Source of the DNA: Skermanella rosea
Lineage (GTDB): Bacteria > Pseudomonadota > Alphaproteobacteria > Azospirillales > Azospirillaceae
Length of the DNA stretch: 64,000 nt
Assembly: GCF_016806835.2 (NCBI RefSeq)
Contig: NZ_CP086113.1
Span: 465,002 to 529,001, forward strand
Direction of reading: 5' to 3'
The notes beneath the pieces were generated by a model that was not told the origin of the DNA, did not search any database, and saw only the letters and a list, made by a program, of their open reading frames with translations. Both the position numbers and the translations under genes were made by a program. The number at the start of each line of letters is the position of its first letter. Positions within the stretch are counted from its first letter, which is position 1. Positions 39,564 to 47,880 of this stretch are shown in pieces.

Positions 39564-41360
39564 ATGGACATGACGAGCGAACGGTCGTTCAGGATCACCC
39601 CCAACGATGACGTCACCTTCTACCCCCGGGTCTTCGGCCGGCGGGGGGTGGTCGCCTCCCACCACTATCTGTCGGCCGGCGCCGGCCTCGACGCCCTGAA
39701 GGCGGGCGGCAACGCGGTGGATGCCGCGGTCGCCGCGACCTTCGTCGAAGGCGTGCTGAACCCGAACATGCACACCATCGGCGGCGAGTGCCCGATCCTG
39801 ATCGCGCCGGCCGGCGGCGGGGAGATCATCTGCATCAACGGCAACGCCACGGCCCCGGCCGCGGCGACGCCCGAAGTGTTTCGGGCGCTCGGGCACGAGG
39901 CGATCCCGTCGGAGGGCATCCTGGCGGCAGGCGTGCCCGGGGCCTTCGGCGCGCTGATCGTGGCGGCCCTGCGATACGGCAGGCTGAGCTTCGCCGACCT
40001 GGTCCGGCCGGCGCTGGAACTGGCGCGCGACGGCTTCCCGGTGCATGCCGGGCTGCTGCGCCAGCACAAGTTCGGCATCGTCCCGAACGCCGAGAAGTTC
40101 CTGACCCTGTGGCCCTCGACCGGCGACGTCTACATGCCCGGAGGAGTCCCGCCGGCCGAGGGCGCCCTTCTGACCAACCCCGCGCTTGCCGGCATGTTCG
40201 ACCATCTGGCGGCGGTCGAGGCTGCATCCGGCGGATCGCGCGAGCACGCGCTCCAGGCGGTGTTCGACGGATTCTACCGGGGCGACGTCGCCCGGGAGAT
40301 CGTCGCCTTCTCCAAGGACCAGGGCGGACTTCTGGAAAGGTCGGACTTCGACGCCTTCGAGATCCCGCTGGAGCAGCCGGTCTCGATCGAGTTCGCCGGC
40401 GCCCGCATCTACAAGTGCCCGGCCTGGAACCAGGGCCCAGCCCTCCTCCAGAGCCTGTCCATCCTGAAGACGCGCGACCTGCCCGCCATGGGGCACAACA
40501 GCGCCGATTACGTGCATACCGTCACCGAGGCGATGAAGCTCGCCTTCGCCGACCGGGAACAGTATTACGGCGATACCCGCCACGTGAACATCCCGGTGGA
40601 CGATCTGCTGGACGACGCCTACGGGCGTCTCCGTGCCGGCCTGATCGACCCCGCCGCGGCGAACGCCGAACTGCGCCCGGGCGACCCGACCAGGCCGGCC
40701 GCCCTGCTCGACCCCGCCGAGCGGTTCGGCGGCGCTTCCTGGGGACCGGGGACCGTCCATGTCGACACGGCGGACGCGGCGGGCAACCTGTGCTCCTTCA
40801 CGCCGAGCGGCGCCTGGATCAAGTCCTCGCCCGTGATGCCGGCGCTGGGCTTCCCGCTGGGCAACCGGATCTCCAACTTCCACCTGGGGCCGGCGCACCA
40901 TCCCAACGTCGTGGCCCCGGGCAAGCGGCCCCGCACCACGATCAGCCCGACCATCGTGACGCGGGACGACGAGCCCTGGATCGCCTGCGGCAGCATGGGC
41001 GGCGACCAGCAGGACCAGTGGCAGCTCCAGTTCCTGCTGAACCGCCTGCTGTTCGGCATGCCGCTCCAGCAGGCGATCGAGGCCCCGAAGTTCTCCAGCG
41101 AGCATTTCCCCGGCTTCTTCGCGCCCCATAACTTCTTCACGAACCGCCTGCGCGCCGAGGAGTCCCTGGGCGCGGCCGTGCTGGAGGAGCTGGCCCGGCG
41201 CGGCCACGACGTTTCCGTCGGACCGGCCTGGTCGGAAGGCTTCATGCTGGCGGTCGAGCGCCATTCGGCGGCGTCCGGCCCCGCGGGCGTGCTGGAGGCG
41301 GGCTGCGATCCCCGCGGCGCCAAGTCGGAGGTGTTTCCCGCCGCCGCAGTCGCCTGGTGA
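39564..41360 (+). CDS. Gamma-glutamyltransferase family protein (Ntn hydrolase)
   Basis: A 598-residue precursor of the gamma-glutamyltranspeptidase family. Large-subunit hallmarks: VVASHHYLSAGAGLDALKAG, GGNAVDAAVAATFVEGVLNP, GECPILIAPAGGGEIICING. The autoprocessing nucleophile is probably Thr in GPGTVHVDTADAAGNLCSFT (about residue 396), followed by TPSGAWIKSSPVMPALGFPL and GSMGGDQQDQWQLQFLLNRL. No signal peptide is seen, so it is cytoplasmic. This matches the GGT-like group distinct from periplasmic glutathione hydrolase. It probably deacylates a gamma-glutamyl or similar amide, in an operon with FAH and CoA lyase genes. Start: ATG 39564 or 39570, ribosome sites both weak. Confidence 0.88.
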   Translation: MDMTSERSFRITPNDDVTFYPRVFGRRGVVASHHYLSAGAGLDALKAGGNAVDAAVAATFVEGVLNPNMHTIGGECPILIAPAGGGEIICINGNATAPAAATPEVFRALGHEAIPSEGILAAGVPGAFGALIVAALRYGRLSFADLVRPALELARDGFPVHAGLLRQHKFGIVPNAEKFLTLWPSTGDVYMPGGVPPAEGALLTNPALAGMFDHLAAVEAASGGSREHALQAVFDGFYRGDVAREIVAFSKDQGGLLERSDFDAFEIPLEQPVSIEFAGARIYKCPAWNQGPALLQSLSILKTRDLPAMGHNSADYVHTVTEAMKLAFADREQYYGDTRHVNIPVDDLLDDAYGRLRAGLIDPAAANAELRPGDPTRPAALLDPAERFGGASWGPGTVHVDTADAAGNLCSFTPSGAWIKSSPVMPALGFPLGNRISNFHLGPAHHPNVVAPGKRPRTTISPTIVTRDDEPWIACGSMGGDQQDQWQLQFLLNRLLFGMPLQQAIEAPKFSSEHFPGFFAPHNFFTNRLRAEESLGAAVLEELARRGHDVSVGPAWSEGFMLAVERHSAASGPAGVLEAGCDPRGAKSEVFPAAAVAW

Positions 41361-41373
41361 GCGGCGCGTCCCG

Positions 41374-42606
41374 TCAATGGCTTCTGCGGGCGAGCAGGGC
41401 CAGGATCCCCCCGACGGATGCGGCCAGGGCCAGCACGGAGAAGCTGGCCGCATAACCGCCGAACGCGTCATGGGCGAAGGACAGGGTCGGAGGGCCGACG
41501 ACGACGCCGAGGAACGTGAAGAACATCACAGCACCCGTCGTGGCACCGATCTGCGAGACATGGCTCCGTCTGGCGACCTCGGCCAGGAACACGCCGTTCC
41601 ACCCCGCCGCCGTCAGGCCGAGGATCGCGAAGACGGCGGTGACGGCGGGAAGCGGCCAGTCGGGACCGATCGCGACGACGGCCGCGCAGGCCGCCGCCAT
41701 GATCACGGCCAGGAAGATCAGGACCAGGTTGGCATCCCCGACCCGATCGGCGGCCCCTCCCCAGAGGAGCCGTCCGACGACGCCGGCGACCTGGGACGCC
41801 GCGAGGATCGAGCCGGCGGCGACCAACCCCGTCCCGACCTCCTCGACCAGGAGCACGACCATGAAGCTCATGACGCTGAGCTGGATCGCCGAGAAGCAGA
41901 GCGACGCACCGGCGAGCAGCGACAGCCGCCGGTCGCTTGCCACGGCCCTGAGTCCCTCGAAAGGCATGCGAAGCACGGGACTGCCGGGGCTGCGATCGGC
42001 GTCCCAGCGGTTCCGCACATGCTGGGCGATCAGGCACAGAGCCGCCGCGGCGACCGCGCAGGCCAGCAGGCCCGCCTCCCAGCCGTAGGCGACCGCCAGG
42101 GACGGACCGAGCAGTCCGGCGGCCATTCCCCCCAGCGGCACGCCGGTCTGCTTGATCGAGAAGATCAGGTTGCGCCGATGCTCCGGGGCGTGGCGCGCGA
42201 GCAGGTGGGCGGCGGAGGGGTTCGGCATGCCGTAGCCCAGCCCGATGGCGAAGGAACCCGCCAGCAGGGCGCCGAGGTGGGGGATGGTGACCGCCAGGCA
42301 TCCCAGGGCCGTGAGGGCCATGCTGATCTGCCCCGTCCGGCAGGCGCCGTAGCGGCGGACCAGACCGCCGGCCACGAGCGACGACGCCATCGCGGCGATG
42401 TAGAGCAGCCCGATCTGGTAGCCGACCATGCTGGCCGGGATGCCGAGGTCGCGCGCCACTTCGGGGGCCACGGCGGGAACCAGGAGAACCGCCATCGAGG
42501 CGATCGTCTGCACCGCGGTCGATTCTGCCACGATGCCGAGAAGCCCCTCACCGGGGGCGGCGTTCCGGCTTTCCAAAAATGATCCTTTCGTGCCGATGGA
42601 GTTCAT
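41374..42606 (-). CDS. MFS transporter
   Basis: A major facilitator superfamily protein with twelve predicted helices, about 410 residues from ATG 42606; ATG 42681 would add 25 residues of low-complexity sequence and neither start has a clear ribosome site. Features: ASMAVLLVPAVAPEVARDLG, MASSLVAGGLVRRYGACRTG (loop 2-3 G-x-x-x-R motif), PHLGALLAGSFAIGLGYGMP, SIKQTGVPLGGMAAGLLGPS, GRLLWGGAADRVGDANLVL. The P-S-A-A and KQTGVPLGG motif resembles the CynX/oxalate-formate-type and aromatic acid MFS group. It converges with GGT (13 bases between). Substrate unknown. Confidence 0.87.
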   Translation of the reverse strand: MNSIGTKGSFLESRNAAPGEGLLGIVAESTAVQTIASMAVLLVPAVAPEVARDLGIPASMVGYQIGLLYIAAMASSLVAGGLVRRYGACRTGQISMALTALGCLAVTIPHLGALLAGSFAIGLGYGMPNPSAAHLLARHAPEHRRNLIFSIKQTGVPLGGMAAGLLGPSLAVAYGWEAGLLACAVAAAALCLIAQHVRNRWDADRSPGSPVLRMPFEGLRAVASDRRLSLLAGASLCFSAIQLSVMSFMVVLLVEEVGTGLVAAGSILAASQVAGVVGRLLWGGAADRVGDANLVLIFLAVIMAAACAAVVAIGPDWPLPAVTAVFAILGLTAAGWNGVFLAEVARRSHVSQIGATTGAVMFFTFLGVVVGPPTLSFAHDAFGGYAASFSVLALAASVGGILALLARRSH

Positions 42607-42826
42607 CGCCCGCGGGACAGGACACGGGCAGGAGGCCGCCGGTCCCGAGGCCGCGGGCTCCCGCCAAGGGAACAGCGACATAGTCCACTCGTCCGCCCTG
42701 TGCCAACGAAATGCACGGAAGCCCAGGGTTTTCCGGGAGATCGGGATCGACAAGCCGCCAGGTCCGCGGGGACGAGGGCCCGCCGATGCGGCTCAAGCCT
42801 CTTCCCTTCCGGTTCGCTTCGTGTAT

Positions 42827-42844
42827 GTTATGTTATATCATAAC
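42827..42844 (+). promoter_or_regulatory. Putative Zur box
   Basis: GTTATGTTATATCATAAC is an 18-base palindrome with one mismatch (perfect would be GTTATGTTATAACATAAC). It closely fits the Zur operator pattern ATGTTATAACAT known in Alphaproteobacteria. It lies 18 bases before the start of the 116-residue protein whose gene precedes aztD, a zinc chaperone, so its position makes functional sense: repression when zinc is sufficient. It is one of the few AT-rich patches of this region. Confidence 0.7.
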
Positions 42845-42861
42845 TACCGGGAGTGAGCAGG

Positions 42862-43212
42862 GTGCGACGGGAAGCGAACCAGGGCGGAGAGGACGGCGGC
42901 GATCCCGGGCCGCGGGCGGTCAACAGCCGGCTGGCGGGAGCCTGGTCATGGCGCGAGGCCAGGCCGGTCGTGCTGCATCCGATGTTCTATCGGGGCTACC
43001 TGGACTACCGGACGGGCCTGCCGTTCGACTACCGGACGCTCGACGGCTGGGAATCGCTGGACCAGATCCGCTACGAGAACGGCCGCGAGATCGCCGCGGA
43101 ATGCCGCGCCCTGGGCCTGTCGCTCCGCTGGCCCGACCGCCGGCGGGTCCCGCGGGAACTGAAGGCCGTGGTCGTGGACCGCGCCTGCGCGCGCCGGGGC
43201 GCCGTGCGGTGA
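42862..43212 (+). CDS. Uncharacterised 116-residue protein in putative Zur-controlled operon with aztD
   Basis: Starts at GTG 42862 with GGGAG 8 bases upstream; an in-frame GTG at 42853 lies inside that site. The protein is Arg-rich and soluble: MRREANQGGEDGGDPGPRAV, SRLAGAWSWREARPVVLHPM, FYRGYLDYRTGLPFDYRTLD, GWESLDQIRYENGREIAAEC, RALGLSLRWPDRRRVP. No signal peptide or membrane helix. I do not recognise a named domain. Its single conserved-looking Cys and few His do not form an obvious zinc site. Being between the Zur box and aztD (68 bases before it) suggests a zinc-homeostasis or zinc-independent substitute role, which is inference. Confidence 0.65.
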   Translation: MRREANQGGEDGGDPGPRAVNSRLAGAWSWREARPVVLHPMFYRGYLDYRTGLPFDYRTLDGWESLDQIRYENGREIAAECRALGLSLRWPDRRRVPRELKAVVVDRACARRGAVR

Positions 43213-43280
43213 AGGACAACCCCGGGGAACCGCAGGAAACCTGCGGAAACGTGGTGATCTTGGAAATATCGGAGGTAAAG

Positions 43281-44519
43281 ATGAACGGCTCGTCATCCTT
43301 GAAAAGGCTGCTGTGCGTCGGCGTGGCGGCGGGAGGGCTCGCCGTCGGCCTGGGCCTTGACCGGCTGCACGCGCAAGAGGAACGGAACGCGGGGAGTGAC
43401 GCGCACTACAGGCTGTTCATCGGCGACCATGCCGACGGCGTCGTCCGGGCCGTCGAGGTGAAGGACGGGTCGAGCGCCGGAACCTTCAGGATCGACCAGA
43501 CGCCCGCCCTCACGCCAAGCCTCAGCGGGCGCACGGTCTTCGCGGTGCAGGGAGACGCCGGGAAGATCGCCGCGATCGGCACCGGCATCTCGCTCGAGGA
43601 TCACGGCGACCATGGTGACCTGAAGGTCGAGGCCGCGAGGCTCCTGCCGACGGTGATCGCCGGCACCAAGCCCGCCCACGTCGTCGAGGGCTCCGGCACG
43701 ATCGCCGTCTTCGACGACGGGACCGGCGAGCTCACCCTGTTCCCGGAGCGCCACCTCCACGAGGGGGATTTCGAGCCTCGCATGCTGAAGCCGGGTGCTG
43801 CCCACCACGGGCTTGCCGCGCCCATGGGGAGCCATATCGTCGTCTCCGTTCCCCACGACGATCCCCAGGAGCCGCGCGTGGGGCTCAAGGTGATCGACAA
43901 GGACGGCAACCAGGTCGGCGAAGTGGTGAACTGCCCAGGGGTCCACGGCCAAGCCCAGTCTGCCCGGACATTCGCCTTCGGCTGCCGGGACGGCATCGTC
44001 GTCGCCACTCCCGGCAAGGGGTCCGAACCGCCGGTGCTGGAGCATGTTTCCACCTCGGGGCTCGGCGAGGGTTACGTCTCGACCCTGAAGGGCGGGACGG
44101 CGATGCAGTTCTTCCTCGGCAACTACGGCCCGCGCGCCGTGGTCATCATCGAGCCCGGCACCGGGGAGAGCTTCCGCAAGATCGACCTTCCGACGCGCCG
44201 CGTGGACTTCGCGCTCGACCCGGCGAAGGCGCGCAACGCCTACATCCTCACCGAGGACGGAGAGCTGCACCTGCTCGACATCCTCTCCGGCAGGATCGAG
44301 AAGAGCGTCCGGATCACCGAGCCCTATTCCATGGACGGACACTGGCGCGACCCGCGTCCACGCCTGGCCGTCGCCGGCGGGCACGTCGCGGTGACGGACC
44401 CCTTGAAGGGGCTCGTGCGGCTCGTCTCCACCGAAACCCTGGAGGAGGAGCGCACGATCCCGGTGGAGGGCAAACCCTATACCATCGTCGCGGTCGGCGG
44501 CTCGGGCGCCGTTCATTAA
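43281..44519 (+). CDS. aztD: Zinc metallochaperone AztD
   Basis: A 412-residue periplasmic beta-propeller; ATG 43281 follows GGAGG. The signal peptide is clear (LKRLLCVGVAAGGLAVGLGL ... LHAQ). AztD traits: YRLFIGDHADGVVRAVEVKD at the mature N-terminus, a His/Asp loop LEDHGDHGDLKVE (about residues 101-113), VFDDGTGELTLFPERHLHEG, GAAHHGLAAPMGSHIVVSVP, NCPGVHGQAQSARTFAFGCR, MQFFLGNYGPRAVVIIEPGT. In Paracoccus AztD hands Zn(II) to the AztC binding protein of the AztABC importer; no aztABC genes are in this window. The His-rich N-terminal loop is short here. The Zur box upstream of the preceding gene supports zinc starvation control. Confidence 0.88.
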   Translation: MNGSSSLKRLLCVGVAAGGLAVGLGLDRLHAQEERNAGSDAHYRLFIGDHADGVVRAVEVKDGSSAGTFRIDQTPALTPSLSGRTVFAVQGDAGKIAAIGTGISLEDHGDHGDLKVEAARLLPTVIAGTKPAHVVEGSGTIAVFDDGTGELTLFPERHLHEGDFEPRMLKPGAAHHGLAAPMGSHIVVSVPHDDPQEPRVGLKVIDKDGNQVGEVVNCPGVHGQAQSARTFAFGCRDGIVVATPGKGSEPPVLEHVSTSGLGEGYVSTLKGGTAMQFFLGNYGPRAVVIIEPGTGESFRKIDLPTRRVDFALDPAKARNAYILTEDGELHLLDILSGRIEKSVRITEPYSMDGHWRDPRPRLAVAGGHVAVTDPLKGLVRLVSTETLEEERTIPVEGKPYTIVAVGGSGAVH

Positions 44520-44600
44520 GGAGACCCTCCCGCGGGCGGAGGGCGATCTTCCGCCTTGCGGGCCATGCCATCTCGTGCCGCCCGGCGTCGCCGAAGCCCC

Positions 44601-44882
44601 CGGGGCATGTCAGCAAACGACAGCGAACGTGATCATCCGCCCGGGCATCATCGGTCCAAGCCGGTGTCGCGGGCGGGCGGGTCGCCGGGCGATAAGCCGG
44701 CGGAGGTCAGCCAAGGTCATCCCGACCGGCCCTGGACGCCGGCCCGACTGTTGGCTTGGGCGAACCGATCCGCACCGGCAAACCCGTGATTTGGTTGTCA
44801 AAGATCCCGCGCAAGCGCGGGCAGCACAGTAGCAGAAGCACGTTAGGATTGCCATCCCAACGAGATGCCCGTCGGGCGGGAC
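44601..44882. repeat. Second dispersed repeat family, copy B
   Basis: A 282-base segment matching 28261-28539 in the same orientation. Shared blocks include GTCAGCAAACGACAGCG, CCAAGGTCATCCC, GGCCCTGGACGCCGGCCCGA, TTGGCTTGGGCGAACCG, TTTGGTTGTCAAAGA and ATGCCCGTC; middle parts differ by small insertions. It lies between aztD and the phasin gene and contains no convincing reading frame. Confidence 0.75.
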
Positions 44883-44905
44883 CTCACTGGGAAAGCCGAC
44901 GGGGC

Positions 44906-45541
44906 TTACCGGTCCCGCGGCTGCGCCCGCCCGCTGATGCTCTGGGAAGCCTCTTTCGCGACCTTGGCCGTCGCCTCGGCAATCCTGATGCTGCTGTTCA
45001 GCATCACGCGCATTTCCTGATTCAGCAGGGCGTTTTGCGCTGCCACGAGGTCCTGCGGGGTTCGTGCGCGCAGGATGCTGTTCATGCCGTCGATGTTGCA
45101 TTGCATGGCCTGGCGCGTGTAGTCGGCCCATTCGCGCATCACCGTCTGGAAACCGTCGGCCAGCATGACGCCGGTCTGCATCATGACACCCAGGTTCTGC
45201 TGGGTGCGGCCGGCCACCTGCTTGAATGCCTTGTCCTGCATCGCCGGCATCCGGCCGAGTTGTTCGACCACCCGGCCGCCTGCCTGATGGACCGCATCGG
45301 CGGCATCGCCGGCCGATTCATCCGATCGCTCCATCGTGCCGCGCAGTTCCTGGGCGGCGTTCTGGAGGTTCTGTCCCGCGGCCTCGGCATTCTTCCGGAT
45401 CTCGGCGCGGCTGGTGGCTTCCACGACTTTCCGGACCGGTTGGGTATCCGGGTTGGACGCGTCGCGAGCGCTTTTCGCCATCTCGGCGCCGGCATCGCGA
45501 ACGGTCTTGCCGGCATCGGCAGTCTTCACTACGGCTGACAT
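44906..45541 (-). CDS. Phasin family protein
   Basis: A 211-residue helical protein starting MSAVVKTADAGKTVRDAGAE with GAGGAA before the ATG. The phasin core is near residues 115-185: FKQVAGRTQQNLGVMMQTGV, MLADGFQTVMREWADYTRQA, MQCNIDGMNSILRARTPQDL, VAAQNALLNQEMRVMLNSSI. Phasins coat polyhydroxyalkanoate granules and limit their number and size. The first 100 residues are Ala/Asp/Glu-rich coiled-coil-like. No PHB synthesis genes are adjacent; the neighbour is a YsnF stress protein, suggesting stress-linked storage. Confidence 0.88.
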   Translation of the reverse strand: MSAVVKTADAGKTVRDAGAEMAKSARDASNPDTQPVRKVVEATSRAEIRKNAEAAGQNLQNAAQELRGTMERSDESAGDAADAVHQAGGRVVEQLGRMPAMQDKAFKQVAGRTQQNLGVMMQTGVMLADGFQTVMREWADYTRQAMQCNIDGMNSILRARTPQDLVAAQNALLNQEMRVMLNSSIRIAEATAKVAKEASQSISGRAQPRDR

Positions 45542-45684
45542 GGATTGTTCCTCGGTTTGAAGTCTCTGCATCGCAAGCCCTTGAAGGGGAATGCGGGAGA
45601 CAGGCGTCACCGGCCGCCGGACATCGGATCGACGACCCGATGTCCGGCAAAACGACCTGCACCGCCCGGGTTCAGAATCCCGGC

Positions 45685-46395
45685 TTAGGAAGCTTTGGAA
45701 CCGGCCGGCTTACGGTCGATTTCCTCGACGGTCACATCCTGACGGCGAACGGTGCCGCTGACCGTGACGTCACGCTCGCCCGAGTGCTTGCTCAGCGCCA
45801 CTTCCTCGACCACATGGGCCTGCTTGGTGACGACCGGCTTTTCCGAAACCTCGGTCATTTCGATCGTGCCCTCCTGGAACGCCTTGGCGGCCTCTTCCGG
45901 CTTCAGGACCCGATCGACCTTGGTATGCTCGACCTCGACGTTTTCCTCGTGGAGGGTCACGGTCTCCTGGACTTCGCGCTCGCTGACCTCGGTCTTCAGG
46001 CGCTTTCCGCCGGTCGTGCGGGATACGCCGACTTCCAGTTCCTCCTCGATCACCTGGGCGCTTCCGGTCGCCTCGTCGGTCCGATTGCCAAGCTTCTCCA
46101 ACAGCGCTTCCGGCGTCAGGGCCTTGAAGCTGCGCATCGTGCTGAGGGCATCGTCGGCCTTGTCGTCTTCGGCTTCCGCCACGACCAGGGCGCCGCCCTT
46201 CTGCATCGCCTTGCCGTAGCTGTCGGCCTTGTCCTTTTCATAACCGGCTTCGACCAGCCGGCTGGAGATCTTGGAAACGGCGACGTCCTGCAGGATCTCG
46301 ACCGCACTCTTCTTGAAGCCGGCCTTGGTCAGTTCGCCAAGAACCTTGCTCGCAATGCTACCGTTCTCGAAAAGGCCAATGATGGAAGTGGTCAT
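45685..46395 (-). CDS. YsnF/AvaK (DUF2382) domain stress protein
   Basis: A 236-residue protein starting MTTSIIGLFENGSIASKVLG (AAGGA ribosome site). The first 100 residues resemble the general stress protein 17M/YflT-type fold with EAGYEKDKADSYGKAMQKGG and ALVVAEAEDDKADDALSTMR. The rest is the YsnF/AvaK domain: EEELEVGVSRTTGGKRLKTE, SEREVQETVTLHEENVEVEH, TKVDRVLKPEEAAKAFQEGT, IEMTEVSEKPVVTKQAHVVE, EVALSKHSGERDVTVSGTVR. Such proteins are desiccation- and oxidative-stress-induced. Its function is unproven. It is followed by the phasin gene on the same strand, 143 bases away. Confidence 0.9.
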   Translation of the reverse strand: MTTSIIGLFENGSIASKVLGELTKAGFKKSAVEILQDVAVSKISSRLVEAGYEKDKADSYGKAMQKGGALVVAEAEDDKADDALSTMRSFKALTPEALLEKLGNRTDEATGSAQVIEEELEVGVSRTTGGKRLKTEVSEREVQETVTLHEENVEVEHTKVDRVLKPEEAAKAFQEGTIEMTEVSEKPVVTKQAHVVEEVALSKHSGERDVTVSGTVRRQDVTVEEIDRKPAGSKAS

Positions 46396-46830
46396 GCTAA
46401 ATTCCTTGATGATTTGTGCTTGGGAAACTGGGTTATCAGCGCCCATCTCGCTACTGCAATGTAGTATGCTGCGGTGCAATAACATAGTAAAATATCTACT
46501 TAGGCCAAATTTTATTTATTGCTTACAATAAAGTATGGCGTTGGGTTTCTATGAGTTTCCTGTAGATCGGAATTAATAGAAGGGAATTCACGGTATTCCT
46601 TATGTCGATCATGCGGCTCAGAAGGCGCTATTATTTCTCCTGCCGCATCGCTGAGGTGGGCAGCGTGACTCCGCATTCCCCAAGACCTCTTTCTGATCGA
46701 AGCGGCTAGTAGCCCTGCACAGTGGTTTTCATTGGTTTTTCGTAGGTCGGCCTCGGCCGAAGGCCGACGCCGACAGCGCGGCCGGAGCGTTGATGCAGGG
46801 TGTCGGCCTTCGCCACTCCGGTCCTCGGAG
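46396..46830. other. AT-richer intergenic island, no gene recognised
   Basis: Between the YsnF gene and the first repeat there is no supported gene. Bases 46440-46700 are clearly AT-richer than the rest of the window (for example AACATAGTAAAATATCTACT near 46490) and probably contain the YsnF promoter. A small inverted repeat GTCGGCCT-N7-AGGCCGAC lies at 46746-46768. Confidence 0.6.
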
Positions 46831-46982
46831 CCGGCCGTTCCACTCGGCGCACTGTGTTGCGCCATGGGCGCAACCTACGGCTCGATGCAGGGCGGAGGTG
46901 ATGCGGGCCGACGGTCGTAGGTTGCGTCCATGGCGCAACACAATGGATCATCTCTCTCGGGCGGATCAACCTGATCGGGTAC
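46831..46982. repeat. Dispersed palindromic repeat, copy 2 of 2
   Basis: Same element as at 9781-9932 with no length change. Inverted-repeat arms at 46856-46879 and 46916-46939 flank a 36-base centre. One arm position differs (T in the right arm where the left predicts C), which leaves a G-U pair if transcribed. Confidence 0.85.
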
Positions 46983-47026
46983 AGCTATGAAGAAACTGAC
47001 CGGCGAAATACTAGCCGTAGCCGTAG

Positions 47027-47108
47027 CCGTAGGTCGGGTAGAGCGCAGCGGCACCCGACACCAACTCGCCTGCTTGTCGGGTGCCGCTGCGCTCTACCCG
47101 ACCTACGG
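47027..47108. repeat. Perfect 34-base inverted repeat with 14-base loop
   Basis: The arms 47027-47060 and 47075-47108 are exactly complementary: they carry CCGTAGGTCGGGTAGAGCGC at the outside and the CGGCACCCGACA block at the inside. Just before, TAGCCG is repeated three times. Similar GTAGGTCGGGT...ACCCGACCTAC palindromes are widespread as intergenic repeats in Proteobacteria. Possible roles: transcription terminator, REP-like element or mobile hairpin. Confidence 0.9.
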
Positions 47109-47333
47109 TTGAGTGACCAGCAAATTAGTTTCATTTGCGGCGGATCGGCGCCCTGCGCTGGTGGCAACTCTAGCCTACCATGGCCGGCCGGGACCCGTGG
47201 TACCGCCTGCCAGGGCTTGGACTGGAAATCGAGTGCGGCACGGAAAGCGCCGGCTCGCCACGCCGTTCAGACGGATCACATGGGTCCTCAAACGACCGTT
47301 CCGCGGCTGCGGGCTAGGCATACATCCCCGTGC

Positions 47334-47343
47334 CGTAGCTACG
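47334..47343. promoter_or_regulatory. Minor operator half of the brnTA promoter: CGTAGCTACG
   Basis: A ten-base perfect palindrome identical to the core of the main operator at 47365-47382, 35 bases centre to centre. GAGAACCGCTTTCTC, an inverted repeat, lies between them. Confidence 0.45.
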
Positions 47344-47364
47344 AGAACCGCTTTCTCGTCCATG

Positions 47365-47382
47365 TTATCGTAGCTACGATAA
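47365..47382 (+). promoter_or_regulatory. Operator of the brnTA toxin-antitoxin operon
   Basis: TTATCGTAGCTACGATAA is a perfect 18-base palindrome ending 5 bases before the brnT start codon. Type II antitoxins such as BrnA bind operator palindromes in this position to repress their own operon. Confidence 0.65.
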
Positions 47383-47387
47383 CCGGG

Positions 47388-47657
47388 ATGAACACCTGGG
47401 ACGAAGCCAAACGCGTGGCGAACCTTGCCAAGCATGGGCTGGACTTCGCCGTCGCCGAAGGGTTCGACTGGGATACCGCGCTGACCGCCGTGGACGAGCG
47501 CCGGGATTACGGCGAGGGCCGCTTCATATCCATCGGCTATATCGGTCCCCGCCTGCACGTGATGGTATGGACGCCGCGCGGTGACGACACGCGCATCATC
47601 GGATCGGGGAAGGCCAATGACCGGGAAGAACGCCGCTACCACGCCGCCGAAGCCTGA
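47388..47657 (+). CDS. brnT: BrnT family ribonuclease toxin
   Basis: An 89-residue RelE-fold toxin: [85 protein letters not shown]. The W-D-x-x-K-x-x-x-N-x-x-K-H-G opening and the RIIS/G-x-R/K-A-x-x-R-E ending are the BrnT signature; R and H near the C-terminus act in RNA cleavage. Family members cleave mRNA and stop growth. The brnA gene overlaps by 41 bases. ATG 47388 is right after the operator, leaving a weak ribosome site (CCGGG). Confidence 0.92.
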   Translation: MNTWDEAKRVANLAKHGLDFAVAEGFDWDTALTAVDERRDYGEGRFISIGYIGPRLHVMVWTPRGDDTRIIGSGKANDREERRYHAAEA

Positions 47658-47880
47658 CCATGTCAGCCAGGAGGATTGGGACGCCGTCGATGTGCCGGAA
47701 CTGACGGACGAATGGTTCGCCAAGGCGCGGCGGGGCGGCCGCCCGAAGGCTGCGGCGCCCAAGGAGTTGACGACGCTTCGCCTCGACCCCGACGTGCTGG
47801 CACACTTCCGCGCGACGGGTCCGGGTTGGCAGACCAGGATCAACGAGGCGCTGCGCAAGGCAGCCGGCCTGCGCCCCTGA
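47617..47880 (+). CDS. brnA: BrnA family antitoxin
   Basis: An 87-residue antitoxin: acidic N-terminal toxin-neutralising part ([36 protein letters not shown]) and a C-terminal ribbon-helix-helix ([37 protein letters not shown]), typical of BrnA. It neutralises BrnT and represses the operon by binding the palindrome upstream. ATG 47617 is within the toxin gene, 41 bases before its stop, so translation is coupled. Confidence 0.92.
   Translation: MTGKNAATTPPKPDHVSQEDWDAVDVPELTDEWFAKARRGGRPKAAAPKELTTLRLDPDVLAHFRATGPGWQTRINEALRKAAGLRP

Noticed and set aside
37580..39616. Minus-strand frame of 678 codons over FAH and HpcH
   Set aside because: Antisense of two well-supported enzymes; no recognisable domain or ribosome site.
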